Below, in pieces: positions 22,421 through 35,700 of a stretch of DNA of 64,000 bases. The position numbers were made by a program, and so were the translations under genes. The stretch comes from Casuarius casuarius (lineage: Eukaryota > Chordata > Aves > Casuariiformes > Casuariidae). The number at the start of each line of letters is the position of its first letter. The stretch's first letter is position 1. The stretch spans positions 782,115 through 846,114 of the forward strand of contig PTFA01000056.1 of NCBI GenBank assembly GCA_003342895.1. The letters run 5' to 3'. A model generated the notes under the pieces. It did no database searches. It was not told the DNA's origin and saw only the letters and a list, made by a program, of their open reading frames with translations.

Positions 22421-25400
22421 TTTGCTTACTGCATAGGTGTGAGGTTCTGAGGCCTTGCTTTATCTATAAGAACAAAAACGTTTCCCTTTTTCTACAGTAG
22501 TTTTTCTTTCACATGACATGACATTTATAAATGTTCTACTATGAAAGTGGTTATTTGTGATGTGCTCTAAGAACCAGTGTTGGGTACCATATTCCTGAGA
22601 AGTTTAGCAGCTGTATGTTGTTAAAAGATAATTATCCTATCTCGAATCTTGGATTTCTTATAAGAGAGAGAATGTAATACTAATTAAATATGTCATGTTT
22701 GCACACATCAGAACATACTCAAAAGAACTGTTCTTGGATCACTTGCTGTATTGAACTACTTTCATATTCTTCTGCTGTACCTAAATAAGGAAGAGAAGGT
22801 AACAGATTTCTCTTCCCATCTTCAGAGCTATGTATTTCTCTGAATGGCAAGTTCATCGTGGTCTCCATGCATGCTAATAGCTTAGGACTGTTTACAGCAA
22901 GGCATTTGTATACACAATATACTTCAAAGTCACTGAGTTCAGTGAGACTGTACAACAGATCAGTCTGGTATGAGGTTCGAGTGTGACAGGCAAAATGAAA
23001 TTTGTTTTCTACAAAATGGGCTTTTTAAGTTTGCTTAATAAATATTAAATGATGAGGCATGGTCTCTTACCTTCTACTGCATCACAGAGTTCTCTGTAAG
23101 GGGAAAAATGTATAACGAATTAAACTGAATCAGATTTTTCAACTCTCTCCTCTTAATTGCAGCTGCTGACTTACGCAAGGCAAGGGTGCAGTGCATCATA
23201 AGCTATATTCTTGCCCAAAGAGATCTCAGTGATAAAATTATGATTATAATTATATTTCCTTGAAAATGGAGATTTATATCTTGTTTGACTTTATCCACAT
23301 AGGACAGAACATCTATATCTTTTTCTATGTATGTGGAAAAGCATGCCTTCCCTCCCTCCAGGAGCATCTTGTCATTTTTCTGCCCATCAGTATTTTAAAA
23401 TTGACAGCCTTATGAGAAAATCAACCTTTTGGATATTTCACTCACACTATTAGTTGTAATGTGAGGTATTGGCAACACTTTTCATTTACCATAACTGTGT
23501 TTCATGTATTCATACATACATCCCACATGCTGTCATCCATATAGTCATATCTACATGTACGATAACTTTATACAATTATACAAAAGCAATTACTTTCAGG
23601 AAAGATTTTCATGATGTTGAACGTTTCTTGCATGTGTTCTTAAATGTATGTGTGTGTATAAACTGAAATCTGGTACATGCGGAACTGCAAAGAAATTTAA
23701 TAGCAGTATTTCCAGCGTGAGACTCTGTACTAGAGCCCTAGCGTGCTGAGAATAGCTTTGTCAGTGCAGCTCGGCTCAGGAGTGTTTGATGCAGTGCTAA
23801 GTTCAGTTTAGAGTATTTACTGATACGTGTCTTGAGCAACTGTCAAAACTGCTTGGAGCTATGAGATTCAGGCTTTTCCAATCCCAGTGACCAGCCAGCC
23901 TCCTGAGGCATGAAAAACTGCTTCAGGGTAGCTATATCCCACAAATTCACTTTGTGTGACCATAAAAAAAGGCATGAAGAAAAAAGCAGTTTTACTGGGA
24001 GAGAAACTGAATGAAGGTGTCTTTGTGTCACACTTTATTTGCTGTGTTGTTACCACTGTTCCTCAGATATGGAAACAGAGTGCGGGCAGAATTAATTGAG
24101 AAACATCTGCTTACTATCGCTGTTTACACTGGTTGGGTCAGAACAGCCCTGCTTTCTGCAATATTGAATGTTACCAAGGATATATTTTTAATCTTCAAAT
24201 TCAATGTATACCTTTATTTAATTTTTTAAGATTAAGTTTTGTGCCTTTTAAAGTGAGATATTCATGCCAGAAAGATGACCTGCTGTTCTCAGGGAGAGAA
24301 GGGGAGGCCTTTAGAAAAGAAGATTTCTTGATAATCAAGGACACCTGTGATTCTGTGTTGCTTTCGAGAGCACAAAGACTGAGATCTGCTCTTTCTTCTC
24401 AAAGTAAAATGTCTGTGATCCATAAGAAGCTCCAATCCTTCCTTTTCTCACCCCAAAAAGAAAAAGGGAAAGAAAGAAAATTATGCACCATCAGATCAGC
24501 TGCTCTGTTTCTTCTTTAAAAAGCTGAGGATGTTGCTATTTAACATAAAACCTTGTGACCTTACTACTGCGGCTGCTTTGAACACCAAGCTATTTAATGA
24601 TGCAAATTGCAAACAGAGGGAAAACATCAGAAGAACCTGTCTGGAAATTAGTGTGTTTGACTGAAAATTAGCTAGCTTAATCGAACTTGCAGGAAGTGGA
24701 TTTTCTATTCAGAAATCTGGCTTAGAGCTTTTGTCCATCTGGGTTATTCTAAAAGTGTACGGGACCTTTGGAAATGCCAGGAATTAAGGCTCTGTGTAAC
24801 ACTTGTAGTATTGTGTTTCTGTCTGATTTGCTTATATTTTAGACTAAAATCATTCAACATGAAAATCATATGTTATGCAATCATAAGTCTTAATTCAGAC
24901 AGACCAAGCAAGTTGTGTGGGTTCAGGTCTGTACTTCCTTAAAGTAACAAAATGATTGTGTTTTATCGGTGTAACTAAAGGCAGTGCCATGCTTATCCAT
25001 TCATCCAAGCATGGAAGGGACCCTCCACAAACAGACTTGTCTTTTTGCAAAGAAGAAAGACCTCAGCTGCCCATGTCACATTTCTCTATAGCCCTCCGGA
25101 TTTGCATTGAGAGAAGCTGTATGGGTAGGGTGATTAAGATGAAGGAGTAGGAAGGCCAGGCAGCTGCTGGTGGAAGCAAAGTGCCTCTGTCAGATTGTGC
25201 CTATCCTTGCAACTATGCAAAAGGATTTTGGCTAGAAGATTCTCACTGTTTACTGCTGCTGAAACCTCAATGCCAGGTCTTTTCAGGGGCAGAGTGCATG
25301 TTGTCCATTACTTTGTGCAAGGAGGAGGAAACTGAGGCCACTCTTACCAGTGTTTCAGCTTTTCCTGGCAAATGTATATTTTTCTGAATGTATGCATACC

Positions 25401-26273
25401 TCTCATTGGCTTTGGCACAAATTTGGAAATTAAAGGCAAAACAAGATAAGCTGTGTCCCACATCTGATTCAATTTAAAAGCTTAGAGCATGCCATGTGAA
25501 CAAAAAGATCACTTTAAATATGTGCCTCAGTAAGTCCATCTCCCGTGCCTTTGCCTGTTATGACCAGTTGACTGTGAGTTATTTGTATGAGTTTGCATTG
25601 CTGCCCTGGTATTAAGAATGGGTGACTTCAGTATTGCTGTCACTGGAAAGCTGCTTTGCCTGTGTAAAGGGTTTGTTTTGAACTTGTGGTGAATGCGTTA
25701 TGGTCATACTGCTAAGGACCAAAGTGAAACAGTCATAAGATAAGGGTCATGCGGAAAGAATTGAAAATTTTCAAATGGGAGTGCTTGAAATTAGGACAGT
25801 AAGTTATATTAAAATACACAAACAAAAGTGTTCAAAGACTCTCGTTTCTGTCTTCCATCAGTTTCAGAAGGATTTGTGGGCAGTCACAGTCTGAAAATCA
25901 AGCAGTATGCATATTTGGATTTAGTAACCTGGATTTCAGCATCTTGATTTAAACATTTGGTTTAAGGGCAAGCTGTCAATGAAGACAATGAGAGCTTTGT
26001 CTGAGTAAGGACTGCAAGGTTATATGAAAATTGGTGTTACGGTATTTTGTCTGTTACAAACAGATAATTTTAGAAGTGTAGAAAGATTTCACATGTCTTA
26101 TTGAAAACTGCTAAAAAATCAAGGACTAAGTACTATATTTGTGGGGTTGATTAAACTGGATAATGTTTCACACTGGAATTATTTTCATGAATATCTCCAT
26201 TTTGCTAAGACCAGAGATTTGTACTGTTCTAGATGATATAACAATATTTTATTCCTATTTTCACTTGATTCAG
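22421..26273. other. Non-coding DNA, no gene seen
   Basis: Mostly ordinary sequence. On the minus strand, 23,071-23,093 is a 23-base micro-exon candidate with a strong acceptor (tttttccccttacag) and an AAG|GTAAGA donor. A word like reverse MIR (ggaaactgaggcc, about 25,329) is too short to call. The 128-codon plus frame at 24,133-24,519 shows no domain. Confidence 0.5.
25977..26022. repeat. Ancient sauropsid interspersed repeat fragment
   Basis: 'caatgaagacaatgagagctttgtctgagtaaggactgcaaggt' closely follows 'cattgacttcaatgggagctttgcctgagtaaggactgcaggat', and it shares the 'gagctttg-ctga' core with the fragment at 9,221. Confidence 0.45.
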
Positions 26274-26390
26274 GCATTACAGTACCAAGTGTATCCAAGA
26301 ACAAATATATCCGTAGATACATTCATATTTATAATTATGGCTGGAACCCTGTTGCAGAAGAAGATTCACTATTAGATAAACTTGGCACTG
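26274..26390 (+). other. Candidate 117-base exon, phase 1-1
   Basis: The acceptor ttcctattttcacttgattcag ends at 26,273 and the donor ACTG|GTATGT begins at 26,391. One frame is open for 38 codons, with phase 1 at both ends (2 bases, 38 codons, 1 base); the peptide includes KNKYIRRYIHIYNYGWNPV. It would join in phase to the ATG at 20,162 in the CpG island. The residues are those that A+T-rich DNA gives by chance (I, K, N, Y), and I recognise no family, so this may be a pseudo-exon. Confidence 0.2.
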
Positions 26391-28511
26391 GTATGTTTCC
26401 TATCTTCTACATAGAGATATTCTAACACAGAAAAATATATGGAAAGAATTTTACTGTTATAATTCTACTGTCACGATGGACGTACTTTTCCATTGATGTA
26501 AACATCAGAGATAAAACACATGTTTTTCATATTTCTTTTTTTAGCACTGAAGATCCATTGGTCTTTAAATGCCGTGAAGCTCAGGGTAGAAATGGCCATT
26601 TCTGAAAACATTTCCTATTCTTCATAATTCTGCTGACAATGCTGTAGAATCAGATGCTTTATAGGTATCTTTCACAGTATGATAGTGTGTTACCACTTCT
26701 TCACTCTTTGTTTAGGCTACAATGTCATAAATTTAACTTCCAGGAAATTATCCATATTATGAAATGCTAGTAGAAAATAGGTGATTTGATTTTCAATGAA
26801 AAAATAGAAATGCAGTGTTTTCTCTGGAACTGTTTGGAAAAATTCAAACAGTAGGGAAATAAGAAATAAGCATATTTTATGGAGGATAGTTAAAGTGAGG
26901 GAATAGTATTTAATTTCTCTTAGCTTTTGTGATTGTTTTAGTCTGCAGTTTTCTCAGTAGACCCTCTGTATACAGGACTTCATTCTGACTACTATTGTTA
27001 GAATGAAACAATAATCAATGTATAATTCCTGTATATAAAAGAAATGCATCTAACCTGTCCACATGATGCACTATGTCAAAAATCAGTTGCACATTTTTTT
27101 AAAATCATCTAACCCACAGAAATGGTGGGGATAAAAAGTGCAGAAATTTCAGAAATTGATTACCAGTTGGGTCTAAATTTGGAGGAGATACTGAAATTTT
27201 TTTTATGCTGTTTTATCTGGTACATGCCTTATTTATGTTTTAAAGTGCAATTCACTCCACTATAATTAGGGGTTGGTAATAACCCTAAAGCAATGGAGAG
27301 TGCTACACTGTTCCCCTTAAGACAAAGAAAGACCTGTGAAATGTTTGAAAAATCATGATGTAATTGCTGAAATAAATGGCAAATTTTAGAGGAGAAAACA
27401 AAAACAGAAGACAGTGAAAACTGCTGGTCTCCTAGGTAAACTTAAATATTGACAGGTCTGAATTAACAGAGACTATTTTTTAAAAGGTTCAGCGTCGGCT
27501 ATATATTGCATTTACTTATTCAGATCCTGCACACTACTCTTAGGGGGATTGCTTGATTCCTGACACTGTATGACAGAAAGAAACTTTGCTTTAGAAAAGA
27601 GAAATAAAGTCTGTTTCTATTTTATTCTGCAAAAAGGAGCCAAATACTGATGTTCTATCATTTTAGACATTTTAATGGGATATTTCCATGAGACTATATT
27701 GGACTCAGTTCGCAAAAATTTTATGGAGTTCTCTGGTTGCATCTTCATTGGGCAGATGCTAGATCCTGCTAAAACACATCTTGGATTTTAATCCAAACCC
27801 CTACGTATTCAATGGAGCACAGGTTAAAAAGTGCAAATGAGCACACATTGTGAGTTACCACACAAGGGAGTGCCAAGGAGCTTGAGGACTACAGTGTGAA
27901 TATATATTTTGTGTCAAAGTAGCACACCCTTTGTAGTGGCCCTGAAATAATACTGCAAGGTATTCTCCTGAGGCAGAATTTAGTCTCTGGACAGATAAAA
28001 GGCAACTGCAGGACCTAACTAAATGGAGAATTGCTTTACTATATCCGCTCCACTCTTCAGGCCTTAACTGTGGTTTTATCAGACAACCAATGTAACATTA
28101 TATGCTATATATTGCCTGCTACAATTTTATTATCATCCTGGGCTGGAGACAACATTTATAAACTAAAGAGACTTTGAAAGCCAAATACTGTGTTCAGAAT
28201 CCCATACAAAAATTAAGAAAAACTAGCTTTTCAAATACATAGTTACTGCACATACAATTTGTTCTCCTTCAGGTATGATTTCAGAGTTGTCCCAGAATTT
28301 CACAGATAGGGTAATAGGTTTAGTAGTGGAACAAGTTCAGAAGCTGTTCGGTTATAATGTGTAAAATTTTCAGTTTGTCTGAGAAGTGACAAGTGTTTTT
28401 AAAGAGGCTTAGAAAGACATATTTCAAGCTTCTTGCCCACCTGGAGTGCCTGAACCCACAAATGATAGATCATTATACCATTATATAAACTCAGTGATCA
28501 CACTCTTCTCC
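26391..28511. other. Non-coding DNA, no gene seen
   Basis: A+T-rich ordinary sequence with no frame over 60 codons and no recognised repeat. Confidence 0.6.
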
Positions 28512-28530
28512 TTTTTTTTTTTTTTTTTNA
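28512..28530 (+). repeat. Poly-T run with ambiguous base
   Basis: Seventeen T followed by N at 28,529, the only ambiguous base noticed in the window. Homopolymer length uncertainty in the assembly is the likely cause. Confidence 0.95.
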
Positions 28531-29663
28531 CTTCTCTCACTATTATATTTCCTATTTTCCCTTCTTAGGAAATTTAAACCCAAATATGTCCACAAATAGT
28601 CATAGACTTAGTACAGGATAATTTTAAAACTTCCTCATAGGTATTGTAGTGTAAAAAACCCCAAGATGTCCCAGTTCTTCATACATAATGCATTAATAAA
28701 TATGTATTTATTTTCAATCAGAAAAAATTATTGAAACAACAATAAGATTTTTCCTGGTCCTTTAAAATAAATTTTAAGCAGAAGCAAACTGCTGGTATTT
28801 GTCTGGCCTCATCACAGCTAAAGAAAATTATGAAGACTAGAGCTACAAAACTGGAGATACTTAAGCATGTATATCACATATCCATAGGCAGTTGCATTAA
28901 AGCTGATGGCCTGGCCAAATTAATAAAGTTAAATGCAGATGACGTGAAACTCTGTAGTAAACCTTCTATATGTTCTATATATCCTACTTAGGAGATTCCA
29001 AAAGAGAGGAAAAAAGTTGTTTATATGAAATATTCCAAGACTAAGGATCTGTAATTTAGTCATTATTTTTTATTTTTGTATCCCTATGGATGTTTTCTTT
29101 CCACCTTCAAACTGGTGAAAGTTCCTACTAACAAACATTGTAAGTGGAATAGTTAATTTGTCTCCATGCAATTATCTCTTAAAATCTGTGGGACTGTTGC
29201 CATGACTCAGAGTTTGCAAGTTTGTTCTCATCATATTTCTGGCAAACCAGAGTACCAACAATTTCATAAGAAAGCCCAATTTTCCAAATCACAAATCTCA
29301 GCCCAATTTTGCTGACAAGTTTGTGCTTTTTAAAGTACCTGGAAATTGGAGGTTTGAGTTTTATCAAATAAAGAGCTCAGACCCTCTGGGGTTTGCCTGT
29401 TATCTTCCTCAACTGGATGAAACAGTGACTTTCAGATTCTTTGAAATATATTATTTCTTCATAAATGTATATTTTTGTCATCTGTGCCAGACTGATCCAA
29501 CACATTAAAAATGCTATGTCCACTCTCCAACCTGTGAGCAACATGAAGTTTAGCCTTGCATATGTACTGCTTTCAAGAATGGAATGAATGCAGCCAGTTC
29601 TGAAAGTCTCGTCATGGGAACAGAGTTTTTCTGTTTTTGTCACTAGTCTTTCAGAACTATTCT
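28531..29663. other. Non-coding DNA, no gene seen
   Basis: No coding or repeat evidence. The 159-codon minus-strand frame that spans 29,377-29,856 is open only because it runs through the CA-rich tract. Confidence 0.6.
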
Positions 29664-29738
29664 TACACACACGCACATGCGCGCACACACACACACACGT
29701 ACACATGCGGGCACGCGTGTGCACACACACACACACAC
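29664..29738. repeat. CA/CG alternating tract, Z-DNA candidate
   Basis: Strict purine-pyrimidine alternation runs from 29,664 to 29,709 (46 bases) and from 29,711 to 29,738 (28 bases), broken only by a GGG. Several CG steps (ATGCGCGCAC, CACGCGTG) raise Z-forming potential above that of a plain CA repeat. CACGCGTG at 29,712-29,719 is also a perfect palindrome. Confidence 0.9.
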
Positions 29739-32700
29739 CAGTTGTTGTCCCTCCACTTCCTCTAACAAAAGGAGAGCTGTTGTCAACATTTTTTTTCTGC
29801 TCTCTTGGTTGTATTTGTCGGGCAAAGATCATCATGCTCTGATTTAGTGTTTTCAAATAAGTGTGCCCTCTGGTGCAGCGCTCTATTGAGAGACAACACA
29901 GCCCAGGCAGGAGAGTTCAGCATGGCCACTAATAAAACACAAGTGCTGCTTTGTCAGGCCACGAGTGATTACTTGAACAAGTGCCAACCAAGAAACCAAA
30001 CATTAGAGCACAGCTCTTCAGACCCTCAAGACAAAGGGCCAATTGACTTTCCTCATTAGTTTTTGTGCCAAACATGTAAACACAGTTTCCTCTCTATCTT
30101 TGATGCTCAAAACATGCCAGCTTGTTAGCATCTTGGGTGGTATGGTGGTTTATGAGCCTGTAAAGACTATTATGTAGTGGTGGTTTTGTCCTAATTGAAA
30201 AGATTGGCTTATCCTAAGGACGCCCTAAACTGGCATCTTTTTGACAATTTATAGATTCTGTCTTTGCTCTAATAGACTAATGAAATTGCATGGAAGAAAG
30301 TTAACACACACAAGACCGTCCTGCATCACACATGCCCCTACTGCTACAGTTCAAGTCATGGACAATATTAAAGTTTTATTAGAATTAGGATTTGTTTCCA
30401 GCTCACTAAAAAAAAAACAAAAAACCCAAAACAAAAACATTCCCCCCGCCAAAAAAATGCAGGTGATAAGAGCAGTTTTGGCTACATAAACTGCCTGATG
30501 AAACCTCATTTGTAACTGTTGTGCAGAAAGCTTACTGAGATTTTTTTGTTTGACATTCTTTGTTTTTAAATGCTTTTATTTTGGGGACCTCTGACATTTT
30601 AACTTCCTTTGCATTTTACTCCAGTCTTTCTTGTTTCTAAATGCTGTGACTGTACAAGATAATGGAAATTGGAACAATTTCAAACAAGCTGAACTGTTTG
30701 TGAAAGGTGTTGAATTTTAGTCAGTGTGCATGAAATATGTTTTCTCTCCCATAAATCCCATTCACATACAGTGTCGCTGCTGACATGAAATTTTACCGAA
30801 GCAAAAAGTGGAGGGTGTCTCAAAGCGTTCACCTTAAGAACGATTGTGCAAGATAGTTAGCTCTATGAATAGGCTTTTCTTTTCCTTTTTGCAGATGATA
30901 TCCTGACATCTTTTAGCTTAAAACTGGGGGTAACTCTTTTTCCCCTGTATAAAAATATGATGAGATTTTAAGAAATGAGGCTGATCATTAGGAAAAATAA
31001 AAAGAAACAAACTGTTTAGCCCAAGTTTTCAAGTACATTTGAAAGAGGTTGATTTGCCAGCCTCTGTGTACATAGAAAATATAAATCACATAACCACCAA
31101 TTCATGAATCTAATGAGAATTTAATTTTAGTCAATGGAGAAATTGTAAAAATTAAACATGAGTAAATTACTTTGAATTTCCTTTCAAAGTGCTAAAAGAT
31201 AATAAAGGAAGAGAAGAACAAAAGAGGTATTCTGGTAGTTTCTTTTGCTGTCTCACACACACAGAGACAGATAAATCTGTCTTTTAAAATAAAGGATCTA
31301 GCATGTGTGGAGCTATCTGCAGATAGAGCAGTGAGCACATTGTGCTTAGTGGGAGCCAGCTGCTGTTGTGCTTGATGACACTGAATATAAGAAACTGCTA
31401 GATTTTTGCTAGAGTGTTGGCAGCCAGAATAAAGGCATAAATGGGGCTCTGGTAATCCCTTACACAGAGATTTCAGGGTGATATTAGAAAGAAGATACTA
31501 TTTGAAAAAGAAAAGAAATGTGTGGAATAAGAAGATAGCTAATAATGAAAATCTAAGATCCCAGTAGTGCACAGTTTTCCTCCACAGCTGCCACACAACC
31601 AAGAACCCTGGGGCTACCCATGTCCCTGGTTCTCGTAGTGTCTGGCCTGCAGGGTCTTAGGTGCTCACTCAGAAGGCTCTCAGGTTGCTCACCCATTCCC
31701 CCGTCCGGCCACTGGGTGGATGTGTGGTGGTCTGCAGATGCTGTCTGCAGTTTAAGATTTCTGTCAGAACTAGTGGGCTCTGTATGATTTAGGTCCCAGG
31801 CAGCATGTTTGGATGGGAACACTGGGCTTTACCTGCCTTAGCTTTACCTGTATCATCGTGAATTCAGGCTAATCCTGAGGTAACAGTAGAGGAGTGTTAA
31901 TCATCCTTAAGTGGACCATTTGTGGACAAATGGTTTCCATCCAGAAAAAACAGCTTTCCAAGGCAGGACTGTATGGGAACAGAAAATCTCTCAGCTTTCC
32001 TTTTTTTTTTTTTTTAAATCATTTGAGCCACCTGATGAGGCCACTTTTGGAATCTCATGAAAGATAAGTTTCAAAAGTTTTCAGAAGACAGTATCTGTTC
32101 TGCTCACCTTCAGGGGAAATGAAGCAGAGAGCAGACTGCCTCCCTGAAAACAGAAACACCTTCTGTATGCCACAAGGGAAGGATGAGCAAGGCTGAGGGG
32201 AGTCTTGCCTAGGAAGTTCTCTATTTCTAAAATGCTCGCCTGTACTGTCCTAATTACTGAACAAAGGTATTAAAAACACTGTGCAAAATTACGTGTCCTT
32301 TCATACACAGGTACACTGTTAGCCCTCCTAAAGAGTGAGAATGCAGTCCCACCATGGAAAGGGCTTGTTAATGCCATGAGATGGTCTAGGGAGTCAGTAT
32401 TCACTACAGAAGAGATTGTGAAACAGGACTTGCATTTCCTCAGAAGGTTTTGCTGAACAGAGGATCTGTCTTCTCATACAAAAATTGCACTGAATTGCCA
32501 AGCCAGAGGAGTGTCTGGACTCTCCTGAGACTCTTAGGACTTAAATTGCTCTGGGAACAATTACAGGAGGGACCAAACACTGCAGTCTCATGAGTGTCCA
32601 AACTGGAAGATCCCAGCCATTTCTGTGACAGTTGGATAGCACATAATAGATATCATCCACAGGTGAGTGAGAGGACACCCAGCTCCATTCCTGACTACCT

Positions 32701-35700
32701 GCTTTTGTTCACTGTGGTCTCCAATGGCTTTTCCATGCGGCTGCTTTCCAAGATGAGTCCCCTCTTATGTAAGGCTGATGCAAAAGCATCTTACCTAGTG
32801 ATCTAAAGTGTTTGGTGTAACTATACTATTCTCACTGGTGCTGATCACTTCACTAGTTTTTGTATAACCTGAAAATCTGACCAGCAGTGATTTTATTGGT
32901 TTATTTGGTTTTCTTCCAGATCACTGTGAAGGCTGCCCAGCAGAACAATTTCACTTTGAAGCCAATTCAGGAATGCGGTAGAATGATGACAGAACATGCC
33001 CAAAAGCCTTCTGAAATTTCTTCAGTGTTTCAAAATTATAGCTGCCTTTGGTATTTCAGGAGCTTTCCCTACCTGTAGAGCTTCTCTTAGGCTTCTCAGT
33101 AGTACAGGCAAAATTAAGTTCCGTTGGTGGTGCCAAAGCAGATTTTCAGTGTGGGAAGCATCAGTGGCAGATTTGGAGGGTTGGAGTGAGGCAAAGAGCT
33201 GGGAAAGTCTGTCTGAATATGGAGGTAATGGTGAAACAGTTGGGGTCATTGAGAATGCAGGTGCTTGTGATAATTCGGAGACATATGGGTGGTGGTCTCT
33301 TTTCTCTCCTACTTCAAACCCACACTCTATCTCCCTTGCCCACTGCCTTGTTTCTGGGAGTCCCAGTTTCTCCCCACATTCTTCCCTCTCCTTCTTTTTC
33401 CAAGACCTCTACTTTCTCCTCCAAGCTGCTGATCGACTTCATCTTGAACCTTCTACAAGAAGCAGTTCCTCTTCTCCTATATCAGTGTATACAGCATGTG
33501 CTAACAAACTAGAAAAGCTCAGTTATTCAATTTCTGCCATATTCTGGATGATACCTTCCACATGGACTTGAGACTGCCCTAGCATACTTGGGAAGGGACA
33601 GACCCTGGGTGTTTCAGGTATCTTGGGGCAGCCCTCTGAATAATTATAGCCAGATAGTTTTTCAGTCAGTTTGTTTAAGCTATCTGAGGCAGATGACACA
33701 GTCTCTGCTCAGGACTGAACCTATATGTGACAGCCCAGGTCAGAGAGCTGGAGATGCTGTAGGACTGTCTGTGTTACTCTTTGTGTTGTTTTGTTTCTGG
33801 GTGATTGAAAAAGTAATGCAGCCTTTTCTGTAACATGGTGGATTTGAACCAGAACTGAATGTGGCTCAAAGTGTTCTGTATCAAATGTTGTATTTATAGC
33901 TTGTTTTAAAACTCCCCTTCACTTTTTTACCAGTCTCCCTTAAAGAAATAGTCATTTCAAAATGTATTTCCAATAGCTGTACATTTTTGATTGCGCAGTG
34001 TTCAGGGTGAGTGCATTAATAACGTTCAAAGTATGGTTTGCAGTTTTTCTGACATCTCAACACTCTGGAATTTCTGCAATCGAATCTGACCTACAGAACC
34101 CTGCACTCAAATCCCTTGAATCGATCATGCTGCACAAAGCAAAGCCTGCTGTAGTGTTGCTGCTAAAGGGAAAATTGAAGAGTGTGGTATTGGTGCTCTT
34201 TTGCTATCAGGTTCATCACTACAAAGTCATGAGCTCACGTTAAACCACACAAGTATAATGAAACTCTCGGTATTTTGATGCATAAGCTAAGACCAATGCC
34301 TTGACCTTTCAGGGCTACTAAAAGGGGTACAGGAATAGTGCAAGAGATGTGCATTCTTATCCTGAATCATGTAGCATGTATAGAGGTAGGGGAATGGGTC
34401 ACTGTGTGCAAGAAACACCATTATAGATGTGTTAGGATGATTTCCCACTGAAGTTCAGCTTTGTACTAAAACAGTATACTTCAGGTGAAAATGAATTTCA
34501 AACTTCACTGCAACAGAATGAGCAGCGCATGCTGGGGAGGGGGGAGAAAGTCCATGTGAGAAATCACTTTCTGCCAGTTTTGTCATCAACTACCTCTGCA
34601 AAACAAAATGATTGTCAGCGGTCAGGGAGATGAAGGTTAAAGTTAAAAAAAAGTATCTCTCTACCTTGCTTCCATATTTAGTCTCCATCTGAATGTTACT
34701 CATCTGATCATCTTCAGCAGAATTTTTTGTTAAGAGATTTGTAGATTCTCAAGGAGAGGGAGATTGCTCAAGTTCTGGCAGAAACAACTGGCCAAAGTAC
34801 ACATTAAATCACATTGGAAATGAGTGCAAATTACTTCTTTGATTCTTCAAGTTTTTTTCCTTCTTTCTGTATATAGCAAAGTAGCACGAAATGCCATTTA
34901 TGAGGTCTACTGGTGAGAAGAAAGTACATGACTGTAGGTGTCAGATTCTTCTCTTGGTAGGGTTCATCCTCTCGTCCTTAAATCCACGGTGATTGTGTAG
35001 TGAATTATTAATGGCAAGGTAAATGCAGTTATTCTGGTGGAAAAGGAAAAGATGTGTACTGTTATGACTGTCTATGACTGAGAAATTATTACATGGCAAA
35101 AGGATAGGTTGTCATTTACAAAACACTTTTATATTTAAGGTTCTCTCATCCTCTTGTTCTTCTGTAAGTAGTTCTAGACAAAAGCGAGAGACTGTTACAT
35201 GGATAAAATTTCTGATCTAGTGTCTCTCGATGCAGTGGGGAGATTGGGCCCATTGCGGGGCCCAGTCCCATTGGGCCCATCCTTGTGATGAGTTCTGTAT
35301 GGAGAAAATCCTGTGCTGGCTCAGACCAGGATCAAATCCAGTCACATTTGGGTCAGGGCAATAGAACAAAGGACTAATCAAGCAAATTTGGTGGGGATAC
35401 TGTCACGCATTTTTGTGAAATAAAAAGACAGTGGCTTTATAGAAGAAAACAATGTCCAAGTCAGCCTAGTCAGAGAAGTGAAAGAGAGTCTGAGAATATG
35501 ATACCTAGAAAAACTGACCTCGACTACTGGAATTTAAATAAGAGTGTAGGAAACAGGAAAATAATCTTTCTTTCTTCTGACACCTCCCTAAATTGTGGTG
35601 ATGTTACAGGCCTTTCCTGATACTGATTGAATGGTTTATTGATTTGAAAATACTTTCACTCTGGTGTAGAGAAAATTTTTTTGAATTCTCCATTTTTTCT

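Noticed and set aside
25313..25345. Reverse-MIR-like word (ggaaactgaggcc)
   Set aside because: About 13 matching bases with no flanking support; this length is expected by chance.
29377..29856. 159-codon minus-strand frame
   Set aside because: It is kept open by the CA/CG tract, giving Cys-Val repeats; this is a simple-repeat artefact.
32996..33571. Longest open reading frame (191 codons, ATG start)
   Set aside because: A second plus frame (33,048-33,512) and part of the minus strand are open over the same DNA. The 3' half is CT-rich and so stop-poor. No domain, signal peptide or family likeness was seen.
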